DNA from: Psychrobacter cibarius
Lineage (GTDB): Bacteria; Pseudomonadota; Gammaproteobacteria; Pseudomonadales; Moraxellaceae
Length of the DNA: 64,000 nucleotides
Direction of reading: 5' to 3'
Assembly: GCF_016107535.1 (NCBI RefSeq)
Contig: NZ_JABASQ010000012.1
Span: 1 to 64,000 of the forward strand
Each line of letters begins with the position of its first letter. Positions within the stretch are counted from its first letter, which is position 1. Under the pieces are notes generated by a model. It was not told the origin of the DNA, searched no databases, and saw nothing but the letters and a program-made list of their open reading frames with translations. The position numbers were made by a program, and so were the translations under genes. Of the stretch, positions 52,738-63,342 are shown in pieces.

Positions 52738-53091
52738 GGTTAGAATAAATTGGAATAAAGTAAATGGAGATAAAAATAACGTTTTACCCTCAAAAAATCA
52801 TGGAATAATAATCCTCTAAGGGCAACGTGACGCTAAACAGTTAATAATTCAAAGTGTCAGGATTAGCGATTAAGCATTGAGCCAAAAAAATAATAATAAT
52901 CTAGCAAACACAGTTATTCTAGCACTATTGCCAATTCACTGCCTAGTCAGCTGCCGTGAACGGCGAGAATAATATAGTAAAATGATATTCATTATTTAGC
53001 CAATTAATAATGCCAAAAAATAGGGTTAAATATCAACCTTAATCTTATAATGTTTCAAAATATTACAGAATAGCAGTTTAATAACATTCAA
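52738..53091. other. intergenic region between maeB and selO
   Basis: This 354-bp AT-rich stretch must hold the maeB promoter (minus strand) and any terminator for selO. I see a small dyad gccgtgaacggc near 52951 but no convincing promoter, gene or RNA. Confidence 0.5.
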
Positions 53092-54555
53092 TTAAGACGA
53101 GCAACTAATCGGCATTTGCGGCGCATGTGGGGTAGGCGGCATCGTATCGAGAAGGGTAGCGATTGCTTGTACCTGATAAGGGTTAGCCAGTAAATCGAAT
53201 ACTCGACTCACTTCTTCGAACTGTCCTTGTTCTGCTGCCATAATGGCACGCTGCGCCATACTATTACGCAGTACATAAACAGGATTGTTGGCTGTCATAT
53301 CATCGATAACTTGCTCAAGTGGCAGCTGTTTTATTTGAGCCACATAACGAGTCGACCAATCTTGCCAGACTTGTTTGGCATCATCGCTAAGCTCATTTGT
53401 CATGGTTGACAATAGCTGCTCTTCATAATGGTGCTCATTCGGCGCGACCAAACCGAGTAGCGCACGGAAGCTATTGGTATAGTCCAGCAAGTTGTCTTCT
53501 AACAAGGTTAACCATTCGAAAGCCAAGGTTAGACTATCAAACTCGTGCGGCAACCCAAGTTTACGGCACAATCCTTGCTGATAGTGCTGCATAAATCTGG
53601 CTTCATAAGGCGCTAGACAGTCTGCTAACGCCTCACGTGTTACGCCCTCTAAGCGCATAAAATGTGGCAGCCAAGCATTGAGATTCCAGTGACCAATAGC
53701 AGGTTGATTCTGATAAGCGTAGCGACCAGTATGATCAGAGTGGTTGTTGATCCAAGCAGGGTTGAAGCGCTCCATAAAACCAAATGGACCAAAGTCTAAG
53801 GTGCTACCAGTGATAGAGAGGTTGTCAGTATTCATCACGCCATGAGCAAAGCCAATCAGTTGCCAGTCAGCGATCATTCGTGCGGTTCGCTCAACCACCG
53901 TGGTTAAAAATGTCAGTATCGGAGCGTCACTATCACGGCACTCTGGATAATAAGTGTCGATCATATAATCGGTGAACTCAGCGAGCAAATCGGGCGCAAA
54001 GCTGGCAATCCACTCGATATGACCCAAACGAATGTGACTATCGGCCACGCGCATCAATGCCGCACCTGCTTCCATGCGCTCACGGCGCACCCTCGTGTCG
54101 GAGACAACAAATCCCAAAGCATTAGAGGAGGGAATACCCAATTGTGTAAGGGCATGACCACATAAATACTCGCGAATAGTGCTGCGCAAGACAGCACGTC
54201 CATCACCCATCCGCGAGTAAGGCGTCAGACCAATGCCCTTAAGGTGCAAGTCTTGCAATTGATTATTGTTATCGAGCACTTGTGCCATCAGCAAGCCGCG
54301 CCCATCACCCAATTGACCTGCCCATTGCCCAAATTGGTGACCCGCATAAACCATGGCCAATGGCTTAAAATGCACTGGCACGTATTGACCACCGAGTATC
54401 TCTACCCAATGTGTCATCAGATCTTCATCATCTATCCAGCCTAACTGCTGCGCAACTTGCATGTTGAAGTGTCCAGCACGTGGATTGTCCAGCGGCGTTG
54501 GCGGTTGCTCATGATAAAGGCGAGTGTCTAGATTGACATAGGTATTTTGATAGCG
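53092..54555 (-). CDS. selO: protein adenylyltransferase SelO
   Basis: SelO (YdiU) is a pseudokinase-fold enzyme that transfers AMP to Ser, Thr or Tyr of proteins and affects the oxidative-stress response. I choose the Met of MRYQNTYVNLDTRLYHEQPPTPL (54555), which matches the family start; an ATG 57 bases upstream is in frame. The family motifs MVYAGHQFGQWAGQLGDGRG, LKGIGLTPYSRMGDGRAVLRS, ALGFVVSDTRVRRE, GFAHGVMNTDNLSITGSTLDFGPFGFME and the C-terminal CSS are present. The length of about 487 residues is normal. Confidence 0.92.
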   Translation of the reverse strand, partial: RYQNTYVNLDTRLYHEQPPTPLDNPRAGHFNMQVAQQLGWIDDEDLMTHWVEILGGQYVPVHFKPLAMVYAGHQFGQWAGQLGDGRGLLMAQVLDNNNQLQDLHLKGIGLTPYSRMGDGRAVLRSTIREYLCGHALTQLGIPSSNALGFVVSDTRVRRERMEAGAALMRVADSHIRLGHIEWIASFAPDLLAEFTDYMIDTYYPECRDSDAPILTFLTTVVERTARMIADWQLIGFAHGVMNTDNLSITGSTLDFGPFGFMERFNPAWINNHSDHTGRYAYQNQPAIGHWNLNAWLPHFMRLEGVTREALADCLAPYEARFMQHYQQGLCRKLGLPHEFDSLTLAFEWLTLLEDNLLDYTNSFRALLGLVAPNEHHYEEQLLSTMTNELSDDAKQVWQDWSTRYVAQIKQLPLEQVIDDMTANNPVYVLRNSMAQRAIMAAEQGQFEEVSRVFDLLANPYQVQAIATLLDTMPPTPHAPQMPISCSS

Positions 54556-54783
54556 CATACAAGCCGTTCCTGCTTTTGAAATATAAGTAAAGTGTAGGGG
54601 CGATAAAAGCACTATAGCATAGCCTTGATATTACATCGTTTCACTCTGTCCATCTCTTGTAATAGCGCACCCAAAAACCATGAGTAATATTGAATGCATT
54701 TAGCCTATCAAACAAAGATATTGCTTCCACTTGTCCTTTTTATTTTTATAAATCAATGTTCGACACGATCTATAAAGGATGAG

Positions 54784-54817
54784 CAAAAAAATCCCTCTAT
54801 CTGTAGCAGATAGAGGG
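54784..54817 (-). terminator. strong terminator after the desaturase gene
   Basis: ccctctatctg (54793-54803) pairs exactly with cagatagaggg (54807-54817), followed on the minus strand by a T7 run. It lies 65 bp after the desaturase stop codon. Confidence 0.9.
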
Positions 54818-54881
54818 AAGGAGAAGCTTTACAATTATCGTTCATCACAAAGGTAATAAAATACAGTTTAATAATCAGCGA

Positions 54882-56285
54882 TTATGCCGCTTTTTTACTT
54901 ATGCCGATAGAGCGAAACGCAGTTTTTAAATTGCTATTATGCTCAAGAATTTTTTGTTCAATTTTGGCATAGTCATGCTTTAGCTCATCTTCCACTTCAT
55001 GCAAGCGATCGGCATATTCTGTCTTTTTCAGCTCAATCGTTTTGGCTTTGAGTGCTTTCCATTCTTCAACAGTCTGCATAAAGGCATCATATTCAAACTT
55101 AATACGATCTTGGAAGCTTTTCATGGCATGAGGAAGATCAAGACCGCCCACTGCTGCCGTATCAATCTGCTGCTGTGCCGCTTTAAATTGCATTTGTACT
55201 TCTGCATGCTTGATAGTGGTGTCATCAACGGTACGTAGCTCACTGGTTAAGCCCAGCTTCGATAAACCAGCAATCAACCATTTAGTAGGATCATACTGCC
55301 ACCATTTTACCCCGTTACGATAGTCGTATTGGAAGAAGTGATGGTAGTTATGATAACCCTCACCCCACGTAAAGATAGCTAAGAAGAAGTTATCGCGAGC
55401 AGTATTGGTATCCGTATAAGGACGCGTGCCAAACATATGACAGAGCGAGTTAATAAAGAAGGTAAAGTGGTGCGTCAGTACCAGACGTAGTAAGCCTACG
55501 ATGACCAAAGTACCCCAAACATCACCCAATAACCAACCGATCGCAGCGACTGCACCGATGTTCAATGCCGCAACCCAGAGACCGTAATATTTATGCTGAA
55601 TCTGTAAGGTTCTATCTTTGGTTAGGTCAGGGATATTTTTATAGTCAAATTTACCGCTAGGATAATTGCGTAGCATCCAGCCCATGTGACTAAAGAAAAA
55701 GCCACGCTTTGCTGAGTACGGGTCTTCTAAGCGGTCATCGACATGACGATGATGCGTACGGTGACCAGAAACCCAATCAAACGCTGAACCTTGTACGGCA
55801 AAGGTGGAACCTAGCAATAAAAAGTTTTTGACGATTGGATGCGCTTTATAAGCACGATGCGATAGCAGGCGATGATAACCCGCCGTAATACTAATGCCTG
55901 TCCATACCATAAAGGCACCAAATACGCCCCAAACCGGCGCGCTAACATCATGAGTAAACAAATACCATGGTGTAATGATCGCAGCAGCAATAGGTGTGGC
56001 TACCAAGATAGTCGCTGGAATCCAGTTGATCGGCGCTTTTGTAAACTCAAACTCGCGCATATCAATGCTGTCTTCTTTAGTAGCGACATCTTGCTCTCCC
56101 GCAGCATGGGCGTAGTTGCGTTTGGCAACAGGCTGCTCATTAAGCGAGCTTGCAGTTTTACTCTCGTCAAAACGTGTCTTAAAACGTGTGGCTTGAGTGC
56201 TGGCGGCTTTGATAAGCGTATCACCAGATTTGATAGCGAAACGTAAGCCTTTAAGCGGTAAGCCAAGTGCTTTTTTTGCAATCAT
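54882..56285 (-). CDS. acyl-CoA delta-9 desaturase
   Basis: This integral membrane di-iron enzyme inserts a double bond into fatty acyl chains, keeping membranes fluid in the cold. The 467-residue protein has about four transmembrane helices and the three His boxes of the family: HRLLSH, HRTHHRH and HNYHH. The acyl-CoA desaturase stretch GYHRLLSHRAYKAHPIVKNF is clear. A 75-residue N-terminal extension and a C-terminal coiled-coil region (about residues 380-455) are longer than in many relatives. It is a single gene with its own terminator. Confidence 0.9.
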   Translation of the reverse strand: MIAKKALGLPLKGLRFAIKSGDTLIKAASTQATRFKTRFDESKTASSLNEQPVAKRNYAHAAGEQDVATKEDSIDMREFEFTKAPINWIPATILVATPIAAAIITPWYLFTHDVSAPVWGVFGAFMVWTGISITAGYHRLLSHRAYKAHPIVKNFLLLGSTFAVQGSAFDWVSGHRTHHRHVDDRLEDPYSAKRGFFFSHMGWMLRNYPSGKFDYKNIPDLTKDRTLQIQHKYYGLWVAALNIGAVAAIGWLLGDVWGTLVIVGLLRLVLTHHFTFFINSLCHMFGTRPYTDTNTARDNFFLAIFTWGEGYHNYHHFFQYDYRNGVKWWQYDPTKWLIAGLSKLGLTSELRTVDDTTIKHAEVQMQFKAAQQQIDTAAVGGLDLPHAMKSFQDRIKFEYDAFMQTVEEWKALKAKTIELKKTEYADRLHEVEDELKHDYAKIEQKILEHNSNLKTAFRSIGISKKAA

Positions 56286-56509
56286 ATAATATCCCTAACG
56301 GTATTAATTTAAGTCTATATGATACCTTAAAAAATCAATAAAGTGAACAGTTATACACTGTAAAAATATTTCTAAATAACAATAACTTGTATTGATTATG
56401 GAATGTATTAACGAAAATAATGGATGACTTATCAGGCATTGAGGAGAAGTGTAAGTAACACCGTAGATATGTAGATGATTTTAAATAAATCAAATAAAGG
56501 CGATGCTTA

Positions 56510-57238
56510 TTAACCCAGCAGTAAATGACTTGGATAATCAGTGATGATGACGTCAGCTTGCCACGCGATCAGCTGTTTAATCGTGTCAATATCATTGACC
56601 GTCCACGCACTCACTGGCAAGCCATAACGTTGGCTATGTTTAATGACTGCTCGACTAATCAGCGGATAGTGGATACCTAGCTGAATACAGCCAAGTTGCA
56701 AGGCGGTATTCGGTGCAGTCATTAAGACTTCAGGTGTGCGAATGAGCAAGCCGCGAGAGATATGCTTTAGTAATGGATGACGTTGTAAGCGAACATGTAG
56801 CTCTACATCAAAGCTGGTCAGCACAATGGATAGTTTGGCAAGTGGGCTATCGATGAGGTTGCGTGCCAATGCTTGTACCAATTTAGCATAATCAGTACGG
56901 TCATGCGTTTTAATCTCCAGTTCAATATAAGTAAAGCCCTTTAGCAACGGCGCTACCTGCCCTAATGTCATAATCTGATGACCAAACTGCGAATGGCGTT
57001 GAATCTCAGTAAGATTCAACTGATCAACACGTGCTTGCTGACCACACATGCGTTGCAGCGTGTCATCATGAAACACGATTAAATGACCATCCGCGCTCAG
57101 TTGTACATCAAACTCAACCCCTGCTAGACCCTGAATGTTGAGACGTTGAGCGTACTCAAAGCCTGAAAAGGTATTTTCTAATGCTTCGCCGCGCGCACCG
57201 CGATGACCCAATAAAAGCGTGTTTTCGAAATTTATCAT
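56510..57238 (-). CDS. ugpQ: glycerophosphodiester phosphodiesterase
   Basis: The enzyme splits glycerophosphodiesters to glycerol 3-phosphate and an alcohol. The 242-residue protein shows the GDPD signature: LLGHRGARGEALENTFSGFEYA (HRG and EN), VEFDVQLSADGHLIVFHDDTLQRMCG (the ExD and HD metal ligands) and the C-terminal VSAWTVNDIDTIKQLIAWQADVIITDYPS. No signal peptide is present, so it is cytoplasmic like UgpQ rather than GlpQ. Confidence 0.9.
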   Translation of the reverse strand: MINFENTLLLGHRGARGEALENTFSGFEYAQRLNIQGLAGVEFDVQLSADGHLIVFHDDTLQRMCGQQARVDQLNLTEIQRHSQFGHQIMTLGQVAPLLKGFTYIELEIKTHDRTDYAKLVQALARNLIDSPLAKLSIVLTSFDVELHVRLQRHPLLKHISRGLLIRTPEVLMTAPNTALQLGCIQLGIHYPLISRAVIKHSQRYGLPVSAWTVNDIDTIKQLIAWQADVIITDYPSHLLLG

Positions 57239-57676
57239 AATTTATATGGTTGGTTAGTGATACGCGCAATCATATAGTGCTAAAACAACAGCGTCTAATA
57301 AAATTTGCTCGATAGAGCAATATTAATATGTGGTTCCTTTTATCCCAAAACTTTATAGATATGAGCTGAGCGAAATCTTAGAATAGGTTTAATGTCTCTC
57401 AAACATTCAACAGACCCTAGTTGATCGCGGTAGTCTAAAAGCGTATTTACAGCGAATTCATAAGTATGTATTTGTTATGTTTTTGCAACTAAATACAGGT
57501 TTTACCTATAATGAGGGGCGTTATTTGTATATCCATGGGCTACACTAATGAACATTTTATTTAAACACCGTATAATAATCTGGTTTTCAAACCTAGGGCA
57601 GCTAGGGTTGCGGTTTGAACATAAATCACTGTCCATCAGTGGCGGTACGTATTAGTAAATTGGGAGCAAAAGAAAT
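57239..57676. other. intergenic region between ugpQ and the lipoprotein gene
   Basis: This 438-bp gap lies between divergent genes and must hold both promoters. GGAG at 57663 is a good ribosome binding site for the lipoprotein gene. I see no other feature that I can support. Confidence 0.5.
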
Positions 57677-58648
57677 ATGAGCGTAGCAAATAAAAACGTG
57701 AGCAAGTGGTATAAAGTGGCTGGTATTGGCATGGTATGTGGTTTAGCGCTTGCTGGCTGTGATCGCTCAGAGAAGGAAGATACCACCGAGACGGCAGAGC
57801 TCACAGAGCAAGAGTCTGCGTCTACTGAAAACACCGCAGCTACTGCGGTGAGCTGTGATGACCCAATGGTACAAGATCGTCTCAAAACGGCTCTAAAAAA
57901 CACGCTCAATCAACAAGCACAAACGCTGGCTGCCAACTACGCAAATGATGCAGAGATCAGTCTCGCTAGCGGCGCTATCACTAATAAAACCAACGGCATT
58001 GTGATTGATGTACAAAATGCTGCAGTCTTACAAGCAGCCAATGACAATGGTATGACGACTTGTCAGGCAAGTGTGAGCATGACGTTGCCAAGCGAAGATT
58101 TGTATCAAGCCAGTCAAGTACAAGCAGCCAACAATTTGCCGAGCCTACAATCACGCTTAGCGCAAAATAACATTCGTATCAACAATAACATGTTGGTTGA
58201 TGATGCTTTTACCTATGTCGTTGGTACTCAAGGCGGTCAAGTGCGCACACGTATTGCTGGGCAGCCAGCATTAATTACTGTGGTCGCCGATGTGATGGCA
58301 GGCTCTGTATTTAAATCAGCGATGGATGAGCAGCGCGCCCAACGTAGCGCAGAGCGCCGTGCAGCACAAAACGATGACAGTCAGTCAGCACCTGTTCGTC
58401 AGCCTCAAGATGACAGTCAGTCAGCACCTGTTCGTCAGCCTCAAGTAGTCAAGCCAGTTGAGCCGATTCGTCCTACTCAGCCTGCCACGCCGCCGACTAT
58501 TAACAATCCAAGCAGTAGTAACACGGATAGCAGCGCGTCAGCCACTCCTGAGGTCAAAACCCCAGCCACACCAGCTGTACCGAAATCAGTACCTAAAGAT
58601 GAAAGTATCGATATGGTCATTATTGAAGATGACAGCGCTACTTACTAA
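57677..58648 (+). CDS. putative lipoprotein of unknown function
   Basis: The 323-residue protein has a lipoprotein signal ending LALAGC (Cys28). After an acidic Ser/Thr/Glu-rich linker comes a folded region (residues about 58-220) with VSCDDPMVQDRLKTALKN and a second Cys pair partner in MTTCQASVSM. The two cysteines could form a disulfide. The C-terminal 100 residues are low in complexity, rich in Pro, Ser and Gln, and contain a 12-residue unit (DDSQSAPVRQPQ) repeated in tandem from a 36-bp DNA duplication. It is likely a periplasm-facing lipoprotein. I do not recognise the family. Confidence 0.75.
   Translation: MSVANKNVSKWYKVAGIGMVCGLALAGCDRSEKEDTTETAELTEQESASTENTAATAVSCDDPMVQDRLKTALKNTLNQQAQTLAANYANDAEISLASGAITNKTNGIVIDVQNAAVLQAANDNGMTTCQASVSMTLPSEDLYQASQVQAANNLPSLQSRLAQNNIRINNNMLVDDAFTYVVGTQGGQVRTRIAGQPALITVVADVMAGSVFKSAMDEQRAQRSAERRAAQNDDSQSAPVRQPQDDSQSAPVRQPQVVKPVEPIRPTQPATPPTINNPSSSNTDSSASATPEVKTPATPAVPKSVPKDESIDMVIIEDDSATY
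58373..58444 (+). repeat. 36-bp tandem duplication inside the lipoprotein gene
   Basis: Bases 58373-58408 are repeated exactly at 58409-58444. In frame this gives two DDSQSAPVRQPQ units. Perfect identity suggests a recent slippage event or ongoing length variation. Confidence 0.9.
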
Positions 58649-58711
58649 TTAGTAAGATTTAAGCTGTTTTCGAATAATATTGTCGTCACTGAATAGTATC
58701 GCTTAGTCAAT

Positions 58712-58746
58712 AAAAAGCCCGCAGTGTTAAGGTTGCGGGCTTTTTT
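58712..58746 (+). terminator. intrinsic terminator after the lipoprotein gene
   Basis: aaaaagcccgca pairs with tgcgggctttttt across a 10-base loop. The symmetric A and T runs make it bidirectional, serving the lipoprotein gene and possibly the convergent adenosyltransferase gene. Confidence 0.9.
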
Positions 58747-58817
58747 ATATTTTATGCTAAACCTTGATTCTAGGGTATTATTTTAGCGTTTTAGTCCACT
58801 AAAGTAGTCCTGCGCAA

Positions 58818-59414
58818 TTATTTTTTATCAGCGAATTTTTGTAATACCTGACTGTCCCATAAGACTTCAGAGACTTTATTGGGATCTGTACAAAAGCGAG
58901 CAGCGACAAACAACCAATCCGATAAGCGATTGATAAAGCTCACGGCCGTACTGCGAATCGCTTGTGGACGCTCTTGCTGTAATAGCACTGCTTGGCGCTC
59001 AGCACGGCGACAGACCGTACGCGCAACGTGCAGTTGGCTGACCAATACCGAACCTGTGGGCAAAATAAAATCTTTTAGCGGCGGCAAGGTTGTATTCATC
59101 GCATCAATTTGCTGTTCTAACCATGCAATGTGAGTGGCATTGACGCCTTCATATTCTGGCATAGCCAGCTCACCACCGATATTAAACAATAAATGCTGAA
59201 TGATGACTAACGCTTGAGAAAATTCTTTTTCTATAGATTGCCCTTTATTATGCTGTAACTGAGCGCGTACCAGACCAATGTGTGAGTTAAGCTCGTCGAT
59301 ATCACCCATTACGCTAAATAGATTGTCTGCTTTGCTGACGCGGCTGCCGTCTGCCATGCCAGTGCTACCGTCATCTCCAGTACGCGTATATATTTTGCTT
59401 AAACGATTGCCCAT
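58818..59414 (-). CDS. PduO-type cob(I)alamin adenosyltransferase
   Basis: The enzyme transfers adenosyl from ATP to cob(I)alamin to make adenosylcobalamin. The 198-residue protein has the ATP-binding N-terminus KIYTRTGDDGSTGMADGSRVSKAD, GDIDELNSHIGLVRA, and the C-terminal arginine motif LHVARTVCRRAERQAV followed by FINRLSDWLFVAARF. Length and motifs are normal. It stands alone, with no cobalamin genes nearby. Confidence 0.92.
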   Translation of the reverse strand: MGNRLSKIYTRTGDDGSTGMADGSRVSKADNLFSVMGDIDELNSHIGLVRAQLQHNKGQSIEKEFSQALVIIQHLLFNIGGELAMPEYEGVNATHIAWLEQQIDAMNTTLPPLKDFILPTGSVLVSQLHVARTVCRRAERQAVLLQQERPQAIRSTAVSFINRLSDWLFVAARFCTDPNKVSEVLWDSQVLQKFADKK

Positions 59415-59644
59415 ATCTAAATCCTTAACAGTTTTTTATGATTGAATGATGTTAGTTGCGGGCTCATTGTAGTATTTTATGGCTGTTTTCGCTAAGATAA
59501 TGGGTTAAGTTTTATATTGCTGCTATTTTTGCCGCTGCTTTTACATTCATAACAACCGTAATCAGTGCTATTTAATACCCAAGCATTGATTGTATTTTTG
59601 TTTTTATTTTATCTATTTCATTTATATTAAAAGGCTTTTTAACC

Positions 59645-61105
59645 ATGACCACACCACTTGCCGATGCGATGTCTCAGCTTGCTATTTATGACTCACTGAC
59701 TGGCGGAAAACGTCAGTTTGTACCACTCAAATCAGGGCAAGTAGGCATGTATGTGTGCGGTATGACCGTTTATGATTATTGTCATATCGGTCATGCGCGA
59801 GTGATGGTTGGTTTCGATATGGTAGTGCGCTGGTTGGCTCAGTTAGGCTATGACGTTAATTATGTGCGCAATATCACCGATATCGATGACAAAATCATCG
59901 CTCGTGCCGCTGAGAACGGCGAAGAGATTGGTACGTTAACACAGCGTTTTATTGAAGCCATGCACGAAGATGCAACCGCTCTTGGTTGCGAGATGCCAGA
60001 CGCTGAGCCACGCGCAACTGATCATATCGATGACATGCAGAAAATGATTGAGACATTGGTTACAGGTGATTATGCTTACGCAGGCGACAATGGTGATGTC
60101 TACTATGCCGTCGATAACTTTGCAGATTATGGTAAATTGTCTAAGCGTAATCTCGATGAGATGCAAGCAGGTTCACGTGTCGATGTCGAAAATGACAAGC
60201 GCAATCCGTTTGATTTTGTCTTATGGAAGGCAGCAAAACCTAATGAGCCACAATGGGCATCACCATGGGGCCAAGGGCGTCCAGGTTGGCATATCGAATG
60301 CTCAGCGATGTCGACCAAGTGCTTAGGTAATACCTTTGATATTCATGGCGGTGGTCATGACTTGCAATTTCCGCATCACGAAAACGAGATAGCGCAGTCT
60401 GAAGCCGCGACTGGCTGTGAATACGCGCGTAACTGGATGCATGTTGGTTTCATTAATGTCGATGGCGAAAAAATGTCCAAGTCGTTGGGTAACTTTTTTA
60501 CTATTCGTGATGTGATGGCAAAATATCTGCCTGAAACGGTGCGCTTTTTCTTATTATCAAGCCATTATCGCAGCCAAGTCAATTTTTCTGATAACGCATT
60601 GGACGAAGCACATAATAGCCTAAGCAGATTATATAATGCGTTAAAATTGGCCGAACAGCAAAAAGGGCAGGCGCTCGTCGTCAGTGATACGCTGATAAAT
60701 GATGCTTATAGCAGTAGTGCTGGACAAGATTTCATCAAAGCCATGAACGATGACTTTAATAGTTCAACGGCGATTAGTGTATTGTTTGGGCTGGCGCGTG
60801 ATATTAATAAAGCCATTAAAGCCGAAGATGTAGACACTGCATGGCAATTAGCAGAGCAGCTCAAAGCGTTGGCACAGGTACTCAATATTTTACAGCAGCC
60901 AGTTCAACAGTTTTTGCAAGCAGTGATTGGTGACAAGGCAGATGATGGTTTAACCGATGACACTATCGATGGTTTAATCATTGAGCGTGCGGATGCCAAA
61001 ACCAATAAAAACTTTGCGCGTGCTGATGAGATACGTGAGCAACTAAAAGATGCTGGTATTGAGCTTGAAGACAGCCGTGCTGGCACGACATGGCGCCGCG
61101 CTTAA
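59645..61105 (+). CDS. cysS: cysteinyl-tRNA synthetase
   Basis: CysS charges tRNA-Cys. The 486-residue class I synthetase has the HIGH motif ([12 protein letters not shown]), KMSKS in [11 protein letters not shown], and the zinc ligands Cys in VCGMTVYDY, Cys in WHIECSAMS and His in [14 protein letters not shown]. The C-terminal DALR and anticodon domains follow (residues about 340-486), ending [11 protein letters not shown]. It is about 25 residues longer than the E. coli enzyme. A terminator follows. Confidence 0.95.
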   Translation: MTTPLADAMSQLAIYDSLTGGKRQFVPLKSGQVGMYVCGMTVYDYCHIGHARVMVGFDMVVRWLAQLGYDVNYVRNITDIDDKIIARAAENGEEIGTLTQRFIEAMHEDATALGCEMPDAEPRATDHIDDMQKMIETLVTGDYAYAGDNGDVYYAVDNFADYGKLSKRNLDEMQAGSRVDVENDKRNPFDFVLWKAAKPNEPQWASPWGQGRPGWHIECSAMSTKCLGNTFDIHGGGHDLQFPHHENEIAQSEAATGCEYARNWMHVGFINVDGEKMSKSLGNFFTIRDVMAKYLPETVRFFLLSSHYRSQVNFSDNALDEAHNSLSRLYNALKLAEQQKGQALVVSDTLINDAYSSSAGQDFIKAMNDDFNSSTAISVLFGLARDINKAIKAEDVDTAWQLAEQLKALAQVLNILQQPVQQFLQAVIGDKADDGLTDDTIDGLIIERADAKTNKNFARADEIREQLKDAGIELEDSRAGTTWRRA

Positions 61106-61148
61106 GGCAATCATGTTACAGAACACCCATATAGATAGTCATAAACTA

Positions 61149-61174
61149 AGTCAGCTTTGAGCTGGCTTTTTTTA
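61149..61174 (+). terminator. intrinsic terminator after cysS
   Basis: agtcagct pairs with agctggct across a 3-base loop (one G-T pair), followed by a T7 run. It lies 43 bp after the cysS stop codon. Confidence 0.85.
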
Positions 61175-61344
61175 TAGACTAAACTAGGGCGTATCATCAT
61201 TTTAAAAATGGTGCTAAGAACAAGATAAATTGCAGTCAAACCAGAAAGATGAAGCTAAATTGGCTATGCAATATATGTAAGAACAAGCTTTGTAGGCAAA
61301 CTTCAAGAGATGCAAACATCAAGTGAATTAATGGCTTTTAAAAT

Positions 61345-63342
61345 ATGAATATTCTCAAAAAAAGCATTGTTGGCGGTCATTGTATAGCAATTGATACCGA
61401 CAGTGACCACTATCCTAACCCCCAGCGTTGGAATGTGCGCGCCAGTATTTTGTCATTACTATTGGTTTTTTTTATAGTCAGCATGAATGCTGTGTTTGCA
61501 CCCGCTAATGCTGCAAGCACTAGCGATAGCGAACAAGCTGCGGGTGAGCAGTCCAACTCATCATCGAATTCAATCAGCAAGCCCGATAATCTAGCTGAAT
61601 ATGCCACTCAGAAAATCAATACAATTAAAGACGAAAGCCTCAGCATCTCTGGTGTTGCAGAAGAAATATTTGATCCTACCGAGCGCAATGTAGTAGAGCA
61701 AGCGGGTAATTTGCAGGGAGATTCTGGACTGACGGGTGAATACAATGAAAGTTATTATTTGCTAGACAAGCTCAATGTAGGCTTGCCGCCATTATCGGAG
61801 CCGCCAAATTTAACCACGCCACTGGCGACTTTAGAGTTTTTTCAGTCAGCGGTCATGAAGCAACAATACGACTTGGCTGCTTATGCACTTAACATGAATT
61901 TAATCGATCAGAAAATTCAGCGTAACCACGCGCTTGAGTTATCAAAACGGTTGGATTTTTTGTTAGCGGAAAAAGAGCTTTACGTTTTTGATGATCTGCC
62001 AGATCGCCCAGATGGTTTAATCGAGCCACCACTTGGTAATACCAGTAGTATCATGGGCATCCCTAGACGCTCGATTCAGCTAGGCTATATCGACTATCGT
62101 GAGCGCCGTGTTCCCATCTATTTGCAACGAGTACGGGTTGGTGAGGCTGCGCCTATTTGGGTGTTTTCTGCACAGACAGTTGATAATATCGACAATCTCT
62201 ATGAACAATATCATCCAGCGGAATTTGAGCGTTATTTACCTGGGTGGTTAAAACTTAAGATTTTCAGTATCGCACTATGGGAGTTTTTGGCATTAGCACT
62301 GTTTTTCTTAGTGACCATGGGAGTAGGATGGTTACTTAGTAAAGGCACGGAAAAAATCATTAGTCGTTATATCGACGATGAAAAATACAGTAATTATGTT
62401 GGTAGTACGAATGGCGTAGCAGATTTGGTCAATAAGCTGACCGTGCCGTTGACTTTTACCATCAGTTTTTCGCTTGTCTTTACTTTGGTGTCAGGCGGCT
62501 TTCCCTATTTAGATGCGGTTGCGTCATCGACTCGTCCGCTTATCTGGATTGGGCTAGTATTTAGCACCTTATGGCTTGGCATTCGCGTTATTAACTTTTT
62601 TGCTAATCGCTATCAAAGCCTACAAATTGAAAATCTGGCTGAAGAGCACTTTGATAAAGAGCGCCGTCGCCGTACTTATGTATCGATATTTCGCCGCGTC
62701 TTTATTTTTGTCATGATTTTGGGCAGTATTTGGATTGGTCTCAGTGAATTTGCCAACATGGAAGGCCTTGGTAAGACGCTATTGACCTCGGCTGGTATCG
62801 CAGGCGTGGTCATTGGAATTGCCGCGCAGCCGATACTGGGTAACATTATTGCTGGGGTACAGGTGGCCGTGACCCAGCCGGTACGGATTGGCGACAGTGT
62901 GATAATGGATGGCAACTTTAGTACCGTTGAAGACCTGCGTTATACGTATGCGGTACTCAAAACATGGGATGAACGTCGATTGATCGTGCCGATGCGCGAA
63001 CTGATCACCGAAACGGTAGAAAACTGGTCACATACAGAAGTACATCAGACCTGTCCTGTGTTTTTATATGTCGATTATGGTGCAGATATTGACGCCATTC
63101 GCCAGCAATTTATATCGGCGGTTAAAGACAATAAGCTTTGGGACAACAAAACTGAGCCTGAAATGTTTGTCGTTGAGGTGACTGCCAACATTATTCACTT
63201 GCGCGGCGCTGTTTCAGCGGTAGGTCCCATAGAAGCATGGACACTGGCCTGTGAGATACGTGAGCAGATGTTGAATTACTTATATAGCAAACAAAAAGCT
63301 TATCTGCCTGCTGAACGTTTGATATTGAAGGGTAAAGACTAG
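61345..63342 (+). CDS. MscS-family mechanosensitive ion channel
   Basis: This inner-membrane channel should open under membrane tension and release solutes on osmotic downshock. The 665-residue protein has an N-terminal hydrophobic segment (SILSLLLVFFIVSMNAVFAPANA, signal-like), a periplasmic domain of about 260 residues, three or more transmembrane helices from about residue 315, and the MscS core. That core shows the pore helix and beta-domain signature GIAGVVIGIAAQPILGNIIAGVQ followed by AVTQPVRIGDSVIMDG. The C-terminal cytoplasmic vestibule region ends ERLILKGKD. It is longer than E. coli MscS (286) and closer to the large YbdG/YnaI-like class. Confidence 0.88.
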   Translation: MNILKKSIVGGHCIAIDTDSDHYPNPQRWNVRASILSLLLVFFIVSMNAVFAPANAASTSDSEQAAGEQSNSSSNSISKPDNLAEYATQKINTIKDESLSISGVAEEIFDPTERNVVEQAGNLQGDSGLTGEYNESYYLLDKLNVGLPPLSEPPNLTTPLATLEFFQSAVMKQQYDLAAYALNMNLIDQKIQRNHALELSKRLDFLLAEKELYVFDDLPDRPDGLIEPPLGNTSSIMGIPRRSIQLGYIDYRERRVPIYLQRVRVGEAAPIWVFSAQTVDNIDNLYEQYHPAEFERYLPGWLKLKIFSIALWEFLALALFFLVTMGVGWLLSKGTEKIISRYIDDEKYSNYVGSTNGVADLVNKLTVPLTFTISFSLVFTLVSGGFPYLDAVASSTRPLIWIGLVFSTLWLGIRVINFFANRYQSLQIENLAEEHFDKERRRRTYVSIFRRVFIFVMILGSIWIGLSEFANMEGLGKTLLTSAGIAGVVIGIAAQPILGNIIAGVQVAVTQPVRIGDSVIMDGNFSTVEDLRYTYAVLKTWDERRLIVPMRELITETVENWSHTEVHQTCPVFLYVDYGADIDAIRQQFISAVKDNKLWDNKTEPEMFVVEVTANIIHLRGAVSAVGPIEAWTLACEIREQMLNYLYSKQKAYLPAERLILKGKD

